A stretch of 36,885 bases of DNA from contig JAJTEZ010000011.1 of the NCBI GenBank assembly GCA_021298335.1, positions 1 through 36,885 on the forward strand, read 5' to 3'. A program made the translations under genes and the position numbers. How positions within the stretch are numbered: the stretch's first letter is position 1; each line of letters begins with the position of its first letter. The stretch is from Saprospiraceae bacterium (GTDB lineage: Bacteria > Bacteroidota > Bacteroidia > Chitinophagales > Saprospiraceae). The notes under the pieces were generated by a model. It had not been told where the DNA came from. It searched no databases and worked only from the letters and a program-made list of their open reading frames with translations. This document shows positions 1-7,969 of this stretch, piece by piece.

Positions 1-77
1 AGGAAATCTAGTTGAAATGCTCGTTTCATTTCCCAAAGATCAGGGGGGCCCACGAGGCGTTTTAGGGTATCATCCAT
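1..77 (-). CDS. N-terminal fragment of an unidentified protein (runs off the left edge)
   Basis: An open frame starts at the ATG at 75-77 and stays open to the window edge, giving 25 residues that begin MDDTLKRLVGPPDLWEM. It lies 21 bases downstream of the sulfotransferase stop on the same strand, so it is probably the next gene of the same transcription unit. The fragment is too short to assign to a family. Its position suggests a glycan-modifying role, but that is inference only. Confidence 0.5.
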   Translation of the reverse strand, partial: MDDTLKRLVGPPDLWEMKRAFQLDF

Positions 78-98
78 TCCTGTCTACATATAGTATCA

Positions 99-944
99 TC
101 ACATCTGGCAGTATTGACGGGCAAGGGTTCGAATATCCTCTGTTGAATAAAATGTATTGAAGATTGTTTCATTTTTTATCAGCACATCAGCATAGTTTTC
201 CACAAGTTCAATAGGGTAGTATGTATTTATATTTTTATTATGCAAATGTATATCAGATTTATTATCAATATTTAATGTATTAAAAAGTATACTTCCACCT
301 GTTTCAATGATCGTTTCATACCGTACTATCCGGTCAGGAGTAAGGTAAGTAGAAAAACGGTGAAAGAACCAGTGTAAAATGCAGAGCTGCCTGTCAATCA
401 CATCTTTGTGAAAGGAGAGTGACGTGTTTAGTTCCGGGTCCAGGGCCTCAGCAACGGGCATGTGACCTGTACGGACAGGAATATCAACAGAATTCCAGGA
501 AAGTAGTACTGCCAGTGGATTGCGCACAATGCCCAGATACGAATATCGCTGGGAAAGCTGCGGGAGGAGGGCACAAAAGGCGCCGTTATGCTTTACGGCG
601 AGCAGATAGTCAGGCGAGAGCGATTTTTCGATTTGAATCTCTCCCGGTTCAACAAAGGATGACCGAAGCCCTGACTCATTTTTTTGAAGATTGTATGAAT
701 TACTTGGCAATTGGCCCTCGGCTTGTTTCATGCTGGCCTTTCCGGTTTTGCGGATGATTTCCCTCTGCTGCAAGAGCCACTCTCCCGTAAAATCCAGGGT
801 ATCAGTGGGGCTTTTATGTAACATCTCATGTACCGGCATGGGTTCATTGAGGGCAACACTGTTATCTGCTTTATTGATAAGCCAGCAACAAAGCGTTGTC
901 CCCGATCGGGGAAGACCGGTAATAAGAACTGTATTGTTTTCCAT
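99..944 (-). CDS. Sulfotransferase family protein
   Basis: This 281-residue protein should transfer a sulfuryl group from PAPS to an unknown acceptor. The N-terminus carries the 5'-phosphosulfate-binding loop of P-loop sulfotransferases (ITGLPRSGTTL, residues 8-18). A 3'-phosphate-binding segment (YLGIVRNPLAVLLSW, residues 136-150) follows, with the Arg and Ser expected to contact the 3'-phosphate. There is no signal peptide, so it should be cytosolic. It is the second of two sulfotransferases downstream of cysC, cysD and cysN on the same strand, which fits use of locally made PAPS. It belongs to a different subfamily from its neighbour, so two acceptor specificities are likely. The acceptor cannot be read from the sequence. 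Confidence 0.8.
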   Translation of the reverse strand: MENNTVLITGLPRSGTTLCCWLINKADNSVALNEPMPVHEMLHKSPTDTLDFTGEWLLQQREIIRKTGKASMKQAEGQLPSNSYNLQKNESGLRSSFVEPGEIQIEKSLSPDYLLAVKHNGAFCALLPQLSQRYSYLGIVRNPLAVLLSWNSVDIPVRTGHMPVAEALDPELNTSLSFHKDVIDRQLCILHWFFHRFSTYLTPDRIVRYETIIETGGSILFNTLNIDNKSDIHLHNKNINTYYPIELVENYADVLIKNETIFNTFYSTEDIRTLARQYCQM

Positions 945-1027
945 TCTTCTTACCTAAAATTTCTCTGGCTCAATCCCCGTTGATTGATGGAATACAGTGT
1001 CGGAATTCGTTCCAAATTTGCATTTTG

Positions 1028-1783
1028 TCAAGTTCTCCAATCGAACGTTAACCCGGTAAACGTTTCTGTTTGTACTATATCGTCACGAAATAATTCCATA
1101 AGTTCAGCCCTGAGAGATGGAGCAAGGGGAGCTCCGTATTGCCCTTCGTTAAAAATCGGATATTCGGGCATTGAAAACGAGGGTATATCAAGGAAACGAT
1201 ACACCCGTTCAAGCTGCTCTTGCGGTGCTACAAAAAGTTTTTCACTTTGGATAAACAAAAACTGTGATCTTGGAAAATGAGCAAACCACCGTTGAATCTG
1301 TACACTGTAAAATCCTCTTGTCAGGTAACTATGTTGTAGATGGCTGGCGTGTTTTTGAAGGCTGCCGTCCAACAACTGGTCTTCAGCACCCTGTAAACGT
1401 TGTGCTTCCATTCCAATTGCCTCTTCAAAAGACTTGACAGTTTCATGCGAATATTTCAGACCATGCCTGAAGTGCGAGTAAGCCCGATCCACAGGATTGC
1501 GCAGTAAAACTATCATTTTTACATGCGGCAGGTGCTTTTTCACGCGTTCCGGAACACAGGGATGAAACAGATAGTAGGGTGTAGCCTCACCGGTGATCTT
1601 TGTAGCATCAACAGGAAAGAGTGAACTATACCATTCAAATCCCCTGTAGTATTGGATGTCAAAAAAATGAAATTCCTTGACCTGATGGAAGATGATGTCA
1701 GGATGTTGGTTTAAGTAGGCATGCAATGATGTAGTGCCTGCTTTTTGCGCACCCAGAATCAGAAAATCAGGATTTTTTGACAT
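1028..1783 (-). CDS. Sulfotransferase, heparan N-/O-sulfotransferase-like (Sulfotransfer_1)
   Basis: A complete 251-residue cytosolic sulfotransferase. The PAPS 5' loop is FLILGAQKAGTTSLHAYL (residues 7-24, with Lys14 as the probable catalytic lysine). It is followed by KEFHFFD (36-42), typical of the NDST/HS-sulfotransferase branch, and GEATPYY (65-71). The 3'-phosphate segment is VLLRNPVDRAYSHF (92-105). In this family the acceptor is normally a sugar hydroxyl or amino group, so a polysaccharide is the likely substrate. It lies 32 bases downstream of the glycosyltransferase and in line with the PAPS-forming genes, supporting a sulfated-glycan operon. Confidence 0.85.
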   Translation of the reverse strand: MSKNPDFLILGAQKAGTTSLHAYLNQHPDIIFHQVKEFHFFDIQYYRGFEWYSSLFPVDATKITGEATPYYLFHPCVPERVKKHLPHVKMIVLLRNPVDRAYSHFRHGLKYSHETVKSFEEAIGMEAQRLQGAEDQLLDGSLQKHASHLQHSYLTRGFYSVQIQRWFAHFPRSQFLFIQSEKLFVAPQEQLERVYRFLDIPSFSMPEYPIFNEGQYGAPLAPSLRAELMELFRDDIVQTETFTGLTFDWRT

Positions 1784-1815
1784 GACAATAGTAAATTAGA
1801 AATTGATTGAAATAC

Positions 1816-2766
1816 TTAATAAAGACTTCTCACCTGGCTTAGAATTTCAAGAAATTGAGTTCTTTCCCGTTGAATCGTCCGCTCCTTAATCAAATCTTTT
1901 GCTCTTGATTTTATATTATCCGCCTCCAGTGTGCTAAGTTGGAGGCTGGTATTTATAGACCGAATTATTTCTTCTTTGCAATAGGAGGGGAAAAAACCAT
2001 TGAACCCATCCTGAAACTGAGATGTAGCACCATCGTGCATCGGGCAAATAGCCAGACAACCCGAAGCTACCGCCTCCCAGAAAGGCAGAAAGTAACCTTC
2101 CTGCTGCATAGGTAGCACGACAGCAATCTCTGAATAACTGAGGATTTCCAAAAACTCACTTCGCGGAATGTGTTGCGTCAAACATATTGATTTGATGCCT
2201 TCGTTTACAAGGGCAGACTGGATCTCAGCTGCCAACTCCGGATTTTTTAGTCCGGCAATGCACACTGTATAGACGCGCTGTGTGTGCCCGGAATGATATA
2301 ATGCAATCTCTTCCAGGTCTATCCCATTCATGATGGTGAATACGGGTCCGTTAACGATTCCTGTCTCTTCAATGGCTCGCTGGACTTCCTGGCTCACACA
2401 AATTCTGACAGCCCTGTGCGAAAGAAACGAATACAAGGGATTTTCAGGATTTGCATGCCTGGTACTTTGTATCAGATTGATGACCGGTTTGGGAAAGTGA
2501 TTTCTTTGAGGTTGCGGAATGCTCACCCAGTCCATTCCCCCCAGAAAAAGAATATCTGCTTTTTCGGGCGACCATTCTTCCAGTTTTTCTTGCCCGAACG
2601 GAAACCATGGATTTTCTTCATCCAGTTGACTTTGCCCGGTAAAATAAATCCGGGGTGAACATCCGGTTGTATGCTCCAAATGCTGGAAATAATGCCAGAC
2701 TTTCAGATGTCCACCGGTGATGCCCTGGAAGTCTCTGAAGAAATAAACATAATTAGATGCCGGCAG
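1816..2766 (-). CDS. Glycosyltransferase, GT-B fold (GT4-like), start codon uncertain
   Basis: A GT-B type glycosyltransferase. The C-terminal half has the donor-binding EGYFLPFWEAVASGCLAI segment, with the E-x7-E pattern of GT4 enzymes. The first ATG/GTG/TTG-type start in frame is the TTG at 2677-2679. However, the same frame continues upstream with obvious coding sequence, YVYFFRDFQGITGGH followed by LKVWHYFQHL, which is the first beta strand and the glycine-rich acceptor-side loop of a GT-B enzyme. That part is read from 2680 to about 2754. The frame is open back to a TGA at 2800-2802 and contains no ATG, GTG or TTG there, only CTG (2764-2766), ATA and ATT. The CTG is used here as a placeholder. 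A small indel or a rare start codon is likely. It lies between cysN and two sulfotransferases. Confidence 0.7.
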   Translation of the reverse strand: MPASNYVYFFRDFQGITGGHLKVWHYFQHLEHTTGCSPRIYFTGQSQLDEENPWFPFGQEKLEEWSPEKADILFLGGMDWVSIPQPQRNHFPKPVINLIQSTRHANPENPLYSFLSHRAVRICVSQEVQRAIEETGIVNGPVFTIMNGIDLEEIALYHSGHTQRVYTVCIAGLKNPELAAEIQSALVNEGIKSICLTQHIPRSEFLEILSYSEIAVVLPMQQEGYFLPFWEAVASGCLAICPMHDGATSQFQDGFNGFFPSYCKEEIIRSINTSLQLSTLEADNIKSRAKDLIKERTIQRERTQFLEILSQVRSLY

Positions 2767-2812
2767 TATAGAGAGAGAGTTTTGAATGTAAAAACATGGT
2801 CAGTGTCAGAAA

Positions 2813-3091
2813 TCAGGACTGAGACATATGTCTGGCGGTATCCACCGCGATCGAAGGCGCAAGGGTATATTTGCCTGTATCAATACTGAAATAATTGCCA
2901 AACTGCTGGCAGCCCACGTCATAGCGGCGATGCAGCATGCTTTGAGGGTCATCGATTCCGGAGTGCCCCCAGGCAGAGATAAATCCGCCCAGGACATCCC
3001 ATTTTTCAGGATTGCCATTCAGGAAACGCTGCATTTGGGGTACCAGAAAGGCCGGCAAACGTCTGATTCTCTTTCTTACTTCCGAGGTTCA
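2813..3091 (-). pseudogene. Remnant of an unidentified protein gene (C-terminal part)
   Basis: One frame is open from a TGA at 3089-3091 to a TGA at 2813-2815. It encodes about 91 residues of normal-looking protein (for example LGGFISAWGHSGIDDP and MLHRRYDVGCQQFGNYF, ending RHMSQS). It has no ATG near its beginning, only a TTG at 3056-3058 and an internal ATG that would give about 73 residues. Just upstream, bases 3092-3150 carry a short stretch in another frame that ends at a TAA, as after a frameshift or deletion. I do not recognise the family. Position after cysN and before the glycosyltransferase suggests it once belonged to the sulfation operon. A real short gene starting at the internal ATG cannot be excluded. 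Confidence 0.45.
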
Positions 3092-3169
3092 TCTTTGTCC
3101 GCTGTACTGTTTACGTACCGCCTATTGCCGGAATCAGGAAAAGGAAACACCCTCTCAATTATGACATAC

Positions 3170-4423
3170 CTACACCACCATGCCCGCCGCCACGGTCACA
3201 TTAGTCCCTTCATCAATCAGGATGAAAGCACCTGTGGGCCTATTCTTCCTGTAACTATCCATAAACAATGGGGATGTTGTTCTCAGCCTGACCCGTGCAA
3301 TGTCATTGGCTGACAACTGTTGGCTATTTTCTTGACGGGATAATGTGTGCATATCCACCCGATACAGAATCTCTTTCAGTACACATTTTACCTCCCGGCT
3401 CGTATGACGTAATACAAGTCGTGTACCTGTGTGTACCGGATGATTGTCCAGCCAGCAGAGCATGGCTTCTACATCCTGGCTTATGACGGGCTGATTGGCG
3501 GGGCGGACAAGCATGTCTCCCCGACTGATATCAATATCATCCGCCAGCTCCACTACGATCGATTGCGGGGCAAAGGCCTCCTCTGTTTGTCTGTCAGGGA
3601 GGTGGAGGGCCGTAATCGTCGAAGTAAAACCAGAAGGCAGGGCCATCACTGTCTCGCCTTTTCGGAGGATTCCGCTGACAAGTTTTCCTGCGTAGCCCCT
3701 GAAATCGGGGTTCTCCTGCGTTTGCGGGCGGATGACCGTTTGCACCGGAAAGCGCATGTCGACATGGTTTGTATCATTGGCAATCTGCACATGTTCCAGA
3801 TGGTATAGTAAGGTGGGGCCATTATACCAAAGCATCTGTTCAGATCGGTTTACGATATTATCACCATGAAGAGCCGATACTGGAATACAGGTGACATCAG
3901 GGATTTCCATACGGGAGGCAAAATCGCTATATGCGGAGATGATCTCCTCAAATACTGTCTGGCTGTAACCTACGAGATCCATCTTATTAACACACAGAAC
4001 GAGGTGTTGAATCTGCAGCAATGATGCAATAAAGCTGTGTCGTCTGGTTTGCTCCACGACACCATGGCGTGCATCTACCAGCAGAATTGCAAGATTGGCG
4101 GTAGAGGCACCGGTTACCATATTCCGTGTATACTGAATATGCCCCGGCGTATCAGCGATAATAAATTTTCGCCTTGGTGTGCTGTAATATCGGTAAGCGA
4201 CATCTATGGTGATGCCCTGAATCCGTTCATCGCGCAAACCATCAGTCAACAGAGATAAATCCAGATGGTCCAGTCCTTTTTTCTGGCTGGCTGCCGTGAC
4301 TGATGCCAGCTGGTCTTCAAAAATACTCTTGCTGTCATATAGCAGTCGTCCGATGAGCGTGCTTTTTCCGTCATCGACACTCCCCGCGGTTGTAAATCGT
4401 AACAGATCTTCTTTTTCTGGCAT
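3170..4423 (-). CDS. cysN: Sulfate adenylyltransferase subunit 1 (GTPase CysN)
   Basis: A 417-residue, EF-Tu-like GTPase subunit of ATP sulfurylase. With CysD it makes adenosine 5'-phosphosulfate from ATP and sulfate, driven by GTP hydrolysis. G motifs are clear: G1 GSVDDGKST (14-22), G3 DTPGH (91-95) and G4 NKMD (146-149). The length matches the non-fused CysN type; there is no appended APS kinase domain, consistent with a separate cysC. It follows cysD by 45 bases on the same strand. Its product feeds CysC and then the sulfotransferases downstream. No sulfite-forming reductase genes (cysH, cysI, cysJ) are in the window, which favours sulfation over cysteine synthesis as the job of this copy. 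Confidence 0.95.
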   Translation of the reverse strand: MPEKEDLLRFTTAGSVDDGKSTLIGRLLYDSKSIFEDQLASVTAASQKKGLDHLDLSLLTDGLRDERIQGITIDVAYRYYSTPRRKFIIADTPGHIQYTRNMVTGASTANLAILLVDARHGVVEQTRRHSFIASLLQIQHLVLCVNKMDLVGYSQTVFEEIISAYSDFASRMEIPDVTCIPVSALHGDNIVNRSEQMLWYNGPTLLYHLEHVQIANDTNHVDMRFPVQTVIRPQTQENPDFRGYAGKLVSGILRKGETVMALPSGFTSTITALHLPDRQTEEAFAPQSIVVELADDIDISRGDMLVRPANQPVISQDVEAMLCWLDNHPVHTGTRLVLRHTSREVKCVLKEILYRVDMHTLSRQENSQQLSANDIARVRLRTTSPLFMDSYRKNRPTGAFILIDEGTNVTVAAGMVV

Positions 4424-4468
4424 AATCTTTATAAAATGTACTATTTTGACAAAATTGGAGGATGATTA

Positions 4469-5377
4469 TCAAAAATATCCTTCTTTTTTCCGGTCTTCCA
4501 TGGCTGCTTCGGACCGTTTGTCGTCGGCCCGGTTTCCTCGTTCTGTCTCTCGAGAGGTGGCCACTTCATCAATAATTTCGTCCAGTGTCGCCGCCGGAGA
4601 TTCAATAGCACCAGTAATGGTGAGATCGCCGATTGTCCTGAATCGAATTTCCAGTTCCTCCAGCCGATCTGTGGCTAGCAACTGAATAAAGGGAGAGTGG
4701 GCCAGCAGACTCATGCCCCGGCGCACACATAGTCGACGGTGAGTAAAGTACAGAGATGGCAAGGGAATCTGGCGCCACCGAATATAATTCCAGATATCCA
4801 GTTCTGTCCAGTTGCTGATGGGGAAGATGCGGAAGTGTTCGCCCGGCATTTTTCTACCATTGTACAGATCCCATAATTCCGGGCGCTGGTTTTTAGGGTC
4901 CCATTGCCCAAATTCATCCCGATGCGAAAAAAAACGTTCCTTCGCTCTTGCTTTTTCTTCATCGCGACGGGCTCCCCCCAATGCGGCATCAAAACCGTAT
5001 TCTGCCAATGTGTCCAGGAGTGTTACAGATTGAGCCTTGTTTCTGCTAGCCTGGGATCCTTGTTCTTCACGCACCTTGCCCTTGTCAATGCTCTCTTGTA
5101 CTGAACCCACAATAAGACGTGCCTGAAAACGCTCCACCAGGGCATCCCGGAATTGCAGCGTTTCAGGGAAATTGTGCCCGGTGTCAATATGTACCAATGG
5201 AAACGGGAGCCGTGCAGGTGTAAAGGCCATAGCAGCCAGATGAGTCACCACAATCGAATCCTTGCCTCCAGAAAACAAAATGCACGGATTCTCAAACTGT
5301 GCATATGCCTCCCGGATCGCATAAATCGCCTCCGCTTCCAGCTCTTCCAATTGGTTAAGTCTGTATTTTCTTGTCAT
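4469..5377 (-). CDS. cysD: Sulfate adenylyltransferase subunit 2 (CysD)
   Basis: The 302-residue catalytic subunit of the GTP-dependent ATP sulfurylase, an ATP pyrophosphatase-fold enzyme. The PP-loop FSGGKDS is at residues 35-41, after the N-terminal helix MTRKYRLNQLEELEAEAI. HIDTGHNFPET and a C-terminal region with REEQGSQASRNK and FRIFPISNWTELDIW are typical of CysD. The start at ATG 5375-5377 overlaps the cysC stop as ATGA; longer open frame upstream overlaps cysC and is not coding. Length is normal for the family. Translational coupling to cysC is likely. Confidence 0.95.
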   Translation of the reverse strand: MTRKYRLNQLEELEAEAIYAIREAYAQFENPCILFSGGKDSIVVTHLAAMAFTPARLPFPLVHIDTGHNFPETLQFRDALVERFQARLIVGSVQESIDKGKVREEQGSQASRNKAQSVTLLDTLAEYGFDAALGGARRDEEKARAKERFFSHRDEFGQWDPKNQRPELWDLYNGRKMPGEHFRIFPISNWTELDIWNYIRWRQIPLPSLYFTHRRLCVRRGMSLLAHSPFIQLLATDRLEELEIRFRTIGDLTITGAIESPAATLDEIIDEVATSRETERGNRADDKRSEAAMEDRKKEGYF

Positions 5378-5970
5378 TTGATTCGGTGTAAAATGAAATC
5401 TACAAATTCGACTGCCAGCTCTTCCCGGCTTCCAGAAGCAGTATCCAGTGTCAGATCCGGACATTCAGGCACTTCATACGGACTATCAATGCCTGTAAAC
5501 TGTACAATTTCTCCCGCCATTGCTTTTTGATAAAGTCCTTTTGGATCACGGCTGACACATACCTCCACCGGACAATCTACAAACACTTCAAAAAACTGAG
5601 ATTGCCCAATGATTGCCCGGGCAAGATTTCTGTCATCCTGCATGGGTGAAATCAAGCTAACCAACACAACAAGACCGGCATCACTCATCATTCGTGCCAC
5701 TTCAGCAACTCTTCTGATGTTTTCCCGTCGTTCTTCCATCGTAAAGCCCAAATCATGGCATAATCCTTTTCTCGTATTGTCTCCGTCCAGAATATAGTGC
5801 CCAATCCGATGTTCAAAGAGGCGTTTTGATGCCAGATCGGCCAGCGTGGACTTTCCAGCTCCGGAAAGACCTGTCAACCAGAAGACGCCGCTCAAGTGGC
5901 CGTAAAGGCTGTTTCTTCCCTCTTTGGTCACAGAAAAGTTGTGAGGAATGATATGCTGTCCGTAACTCAT
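5374..5970 (-). CDS. cysC: Adenylylsulfate kinase (APS kinase)
   Basis: A 198-residue kinase that phosphorylates APS at the 3' position to make PAPS, the sulfuryl donor of sulfotransferases. The Walker A motif GLSGAGKST spans residues 34-42. The conserved LDGDNTRKGLCHDLGFT stretch and the ERRENIRRVAEVA helix follow, then the lid region with KGLYQKAMAGEI and the FTGIDSPYEVP substrate loop. It overlaps the upstream DUF2061 gene and the downstream cysD by 4 bases each (ATGA), giving a tightly coupled operon. Because PAPS is made here and two sulfotransferases follow, the pathway probably supplies glycan sulfation. Confidence 0.95.
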   Translation of the reverse strand: MSYGQHIIPHNFSVTKEGRNSLYGHLSGVFWLTGLSGAGKSTLADLASKRLFEHRIGHYILDGDNTRKGLCHDLGFTMEERRENIRRVAEVARMMSDAGLVVLVSLISPMQDDRNLARAIIGQSQFFEVFVDCPVEVCVSRDPKGLYQKAMAGEIVQFTGIDSPYEVPECPDLTLDTASGSREELAVEFVDFILHRIK

Positions 5971-6221
5971 GCCTCTCTGTTTTTAGATTCCCTGGCGGGT
6001 AGACCAAAGTTGATCTTATACCACATTCGTTCGTGCAAAAAATAAAGCGTCATTTTCGTCAATAACTCCAGAAATCCAATTTTTAGCCCTACAAACGGAC
6101 TGCCCGTAATCAGCCATCCTAAGAGGATTGTATCTATGGTTCCAATGATCCTCCAGGTAATGGTTTTGGCAAGATGCCGCTTTACGGTAGGGTCTTTTGG
6201 AAAGAATCGATCAATGAACAT
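5967..6221 (-). CDS. DUF2061 family small membrane protein
   Basis: An 84-residue predicted inner-membrane protein of the DUF2061 family. The N-terminus has VKRHLAKTITWRIIGTIDTI, characteristic of the family. It is followed by a hydrophobic segment around residues 28-40, an amphipathic GLKIGFLELLTKM region and the conserved ending LYFLHERMWYKINFG. Members are often found beside sulfate-assimilation or sulfation genes, but their function is not known. It is the first gene of the cys run and overlaps cysC by 4 bases. A role in sulfate handling is an inference from context. Confidence 0.85.
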   Translation of the reverse strand: MFIDRFFPKDPTVKRHLAKTITWRIIGTIDTILLGWLITGSPFVGLKIGFLELLTKMTLYFLHERMWYKINFGLPARESKNREA

Positions 6222-6395
6222 AAGAATGAAGTTGTGAAATTGTAAAACTAATTATTCAAATATGGCTTTGCCTCTCATATGTCGCATTCCCGACAATGAT
6301 ATGTAGTATTTGACGCATATGTAATACTGCGGACAACATGTAATTTGATTTTTTCATTTACATGTTTCGCAAGGCAAAATTCTGATCATCAGGAA
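6222..6395. promoter_or_regulatory. Intergenic region upstream of the sulfation operon
   Basis: This 174-base gap separates the rfbD stop from the DUF2061 start, both on the minus strand, so it should hold the promoter of the sulfation operon. I see no exact TAnnTTTG box. A near match, CATATTTG on the minus strand, overlaps 6256-6264. Two short inverted repeats are present: AGTATT/AATACT at 6305-6310 and 6323-6328, and a GTCG/CGAC pair near 6281-6294. They could be operator half-sites but have no T-run that would make a terminator. Assignment is weak. Confidence 0.3.
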
Positions 6396-7283
6396 TCAGT
6401 TATCAACCTTATCCAAAATACAGTCCAAGGCTGTGATCCAATGAGGAATTTCGAACTGCAAATTAGTTTTTATTTTTTGTTTTGCCAACACACTCCACTG
6501 CGGTCGAGGTGCTGCACTGGCAAACTCACGTGAAGCAATGGGGTGCACATGACAATGATATTCCTTGCATTCCATAATACGACAGGCTATATCGTACCAA
6601 GAGATGCATCCTTCATTGGAATAATTGTAGATGGTATGAAATTTGGGATGAAACGCATTAGTTTCTACATGCCATTTTTCTGTCATCAACAGTAAGGTAC
6701 GGGCAAGATCTCCGGCCGATGTGATGCATCCAAACTGGTCGTTTACCACCTGAATCCGGTCCTTCTCTTTGCCGAGGCGAACCATGGTTTTGACAAAATT
6801 ATGCCCGTAAGGAGATACAACCCAGGATGTCCTTACAATCATCGCAGGAATTCCGGTATCCCGAACAGCCTGTTCTCCAGCTACCTTGGATCTGGCATAG
6901 ATTCCTTGTGGATTCACCGGACTTTCTTCATGTAATGGGAAACCGTTATACGTATGATACACATAATCAGAAGATATATAAATCATTCTGCATCTGGTAT
7001 GCCGAAGGGCTGATGCGATATTCCGGCTGCCGTCCCGATTTACGGCAAAGCAAAGATCCTGTTCTGTTTCAGCTTTATCTACTGCTGTGTAGGCGGCTGC
7101 ATGAATCAGGTAGTCCGCATCGCAATTTTCCAGTAGTGCGTTTACAGCATTTGAGTCTGTAATATCCAGTTCGGTTTTGGTTAAAAACCTGAGCGAAAGA
7201 TGAGGAAAATGAATGGATTCTTCCTTCAGAGCTTGCCCCAGCTGTCCTGAAGATCCGGTTACATAAATGCGAAGAGGGGTCAT
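6396..7283 (-). CDS. rfbD: dTDP-4-dehydrorhamnose reductase
   Basis: A 295-residue NAD(P)H-dependent short-chain dehydrogenase that reduces dTDP-4-dehydro-L-rhamnose to dTDP-L-rhamnose. The nucleotide-binding motif VTGSSGQLGQAL spans residues 8-19. YISSDYVY (102-109) and the YxxxK catalytic pair Y129/K133 in GIYARSKVAGE follow, then IVRTSWVVSPYGHNFVKTM. Length is normal for the family. It lies 123 bases downstream of rfbC on the same strand. The partner genes rfbA and rfbB are not in the window. Rhamnose made here probably enters surface polysaccharide, possibly the same one modified by the sulfation cluster next door. Confidence 0.93.
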   Translation of the reverse strand: MTPLRIYVTGSSGQLGQALKEESIHFPHLSLRFLTKTELDITDSNAVNALLENCDADYLIHAAAYTAVDKAETEQDLCFAVNRDGSRNIASALRHTRCRMIYISSDYVYHTYNGFPLHEESPVNPQGIYARSKVAGEQAVRDTGIPAMIVRTSWVVSPYGHNFVKTMVRLGKEKDRIQVVNDQFGCITSAGDLARTLLLMTEKWHVETNAFHPKFHTIYNYSNEGCISWYDIACRIMECKEYHCHVHPIASREFASAAPRPQWSVLAKQKIKTNLQFEIPHWITALDCILDKVDN

Positions 7284-7406
7284 GTGATGTATGATTGAAA
7301 GAAACTAAACTTCAGCAAATACGAAGGAAAGGAGTCATTGTATGATGTCTGGAAGACCATAAATTTTACCACAACTCTTACTCTATATTCATAACGTCCA
7401 TCAATC

Positions 7407-7961
7407 CTACTCCTTCACAAATGGCTTATGTTGCACAAAGAGCTCTTGTTGTTGGTCTTTATCAGACACGATACATTCACTTGGAGGTAAAATCCAGTCG
7501 ATATTCAGCTGAGGGTCATCAAAGCGGATTCCTGCCTCTGCTTGCGGATGATAAAACTGATCACATTTGTAGGAAAAAATAGCCGATTCAGATAGAACGA
7601 TATAGCCATGTGCAAAGCCCTGTGGAACAAACAGTTGTTTTTTTGAAATGTCATTTAAAATCACTGAAAGTGATTTTCCAAATGTAGCTGAACCCGGGCG
7701 AATATCTACGATGACATCTAATACTTCACCAAGGGTGCATCTCACCAGTTTGGATTGGGCAAAAGGAGGCAACTGGTAATGCAGTCCTCTGAGTACACCA
7801 CGTGTCGAAAGGGCCTCGTTGTCCTGTACAAACTGAATCTTCTGAAGACTTTCCGGTAAGGTCGACTGGTTGAAGGATTCATAAAAATACCCTCTCCTGT
7901 CGTGCCAGATGTAGGGTTCATATACCCAAACACCTTCAAATGTGGTTGCAATCCAAGACAT
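7407..7961 (-). CDS. rfbC: dTDP-4-dehydrorhamnose 3,5-epimerase
   Basis: A 184-residue cupin-fold epimerase, the third step of dTDP-L-rhamnose synthesis. RGVLRGLHYQ contains the catalytic His61 and its flanking Arg residues; VPQGFAHGYIVLS (112-124) forms the cupin core. FSYKCDQFYHP carries candidate catalytic tyrosines (131 and 137). The family ending GIRFDDPQLNIDWILP is present. The start at 7959-7961 is 8 bases after the der stop, so it is probably cotranscribed with der. No anomalies were seen. Confidence 0.95.
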   Translation of the reverse strand: MSWIATTFEGVWVYEPYIWHDRRGYFYESFNQSTLPESLQKIQFVQDNEALSTRGVLRGLHYQLPPFAQSKLVRCTLGEVLDVIVDIRPGSATFGKSLSVILNDISKKQLFVPQGFAHGYIVLSESAIFSYKCDQFYHPQAEAGIRFDDPQLNIDWILPPSECIVSDKDQQQELFVQHKPFVKE

Positions 7962-7969
7962 GATTCTGA

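Noticed and set aside
121-135. A GGTTCGAAT string resembling the T-arm of a tRNA
   Set aside because: It lies inside the sulfotransferase coding sequence and has no matching acceptor, D or anticodon stems around it.
2828-3313. Plus-strand open frame of 161 codons opposite the remnant and the end of cysN
   Set aside because: It overlaps the real cysN sequence on the other strand and contains no family-like motifs; it is a shadow frame.
4469-5464. Longer CysD with 29 extra N-terminal residues
   Set aside because: The extra part overlaps cysC in another frame; the ATG at 5377 fits the family start and the ATGA coupling.
6305-6328. Inverted repeat AGTATT/AATACT as a terminator or operator
   Set aside because: Short arms, 12-base loop and no T-run; kept only as a weak note on the intergenic region.
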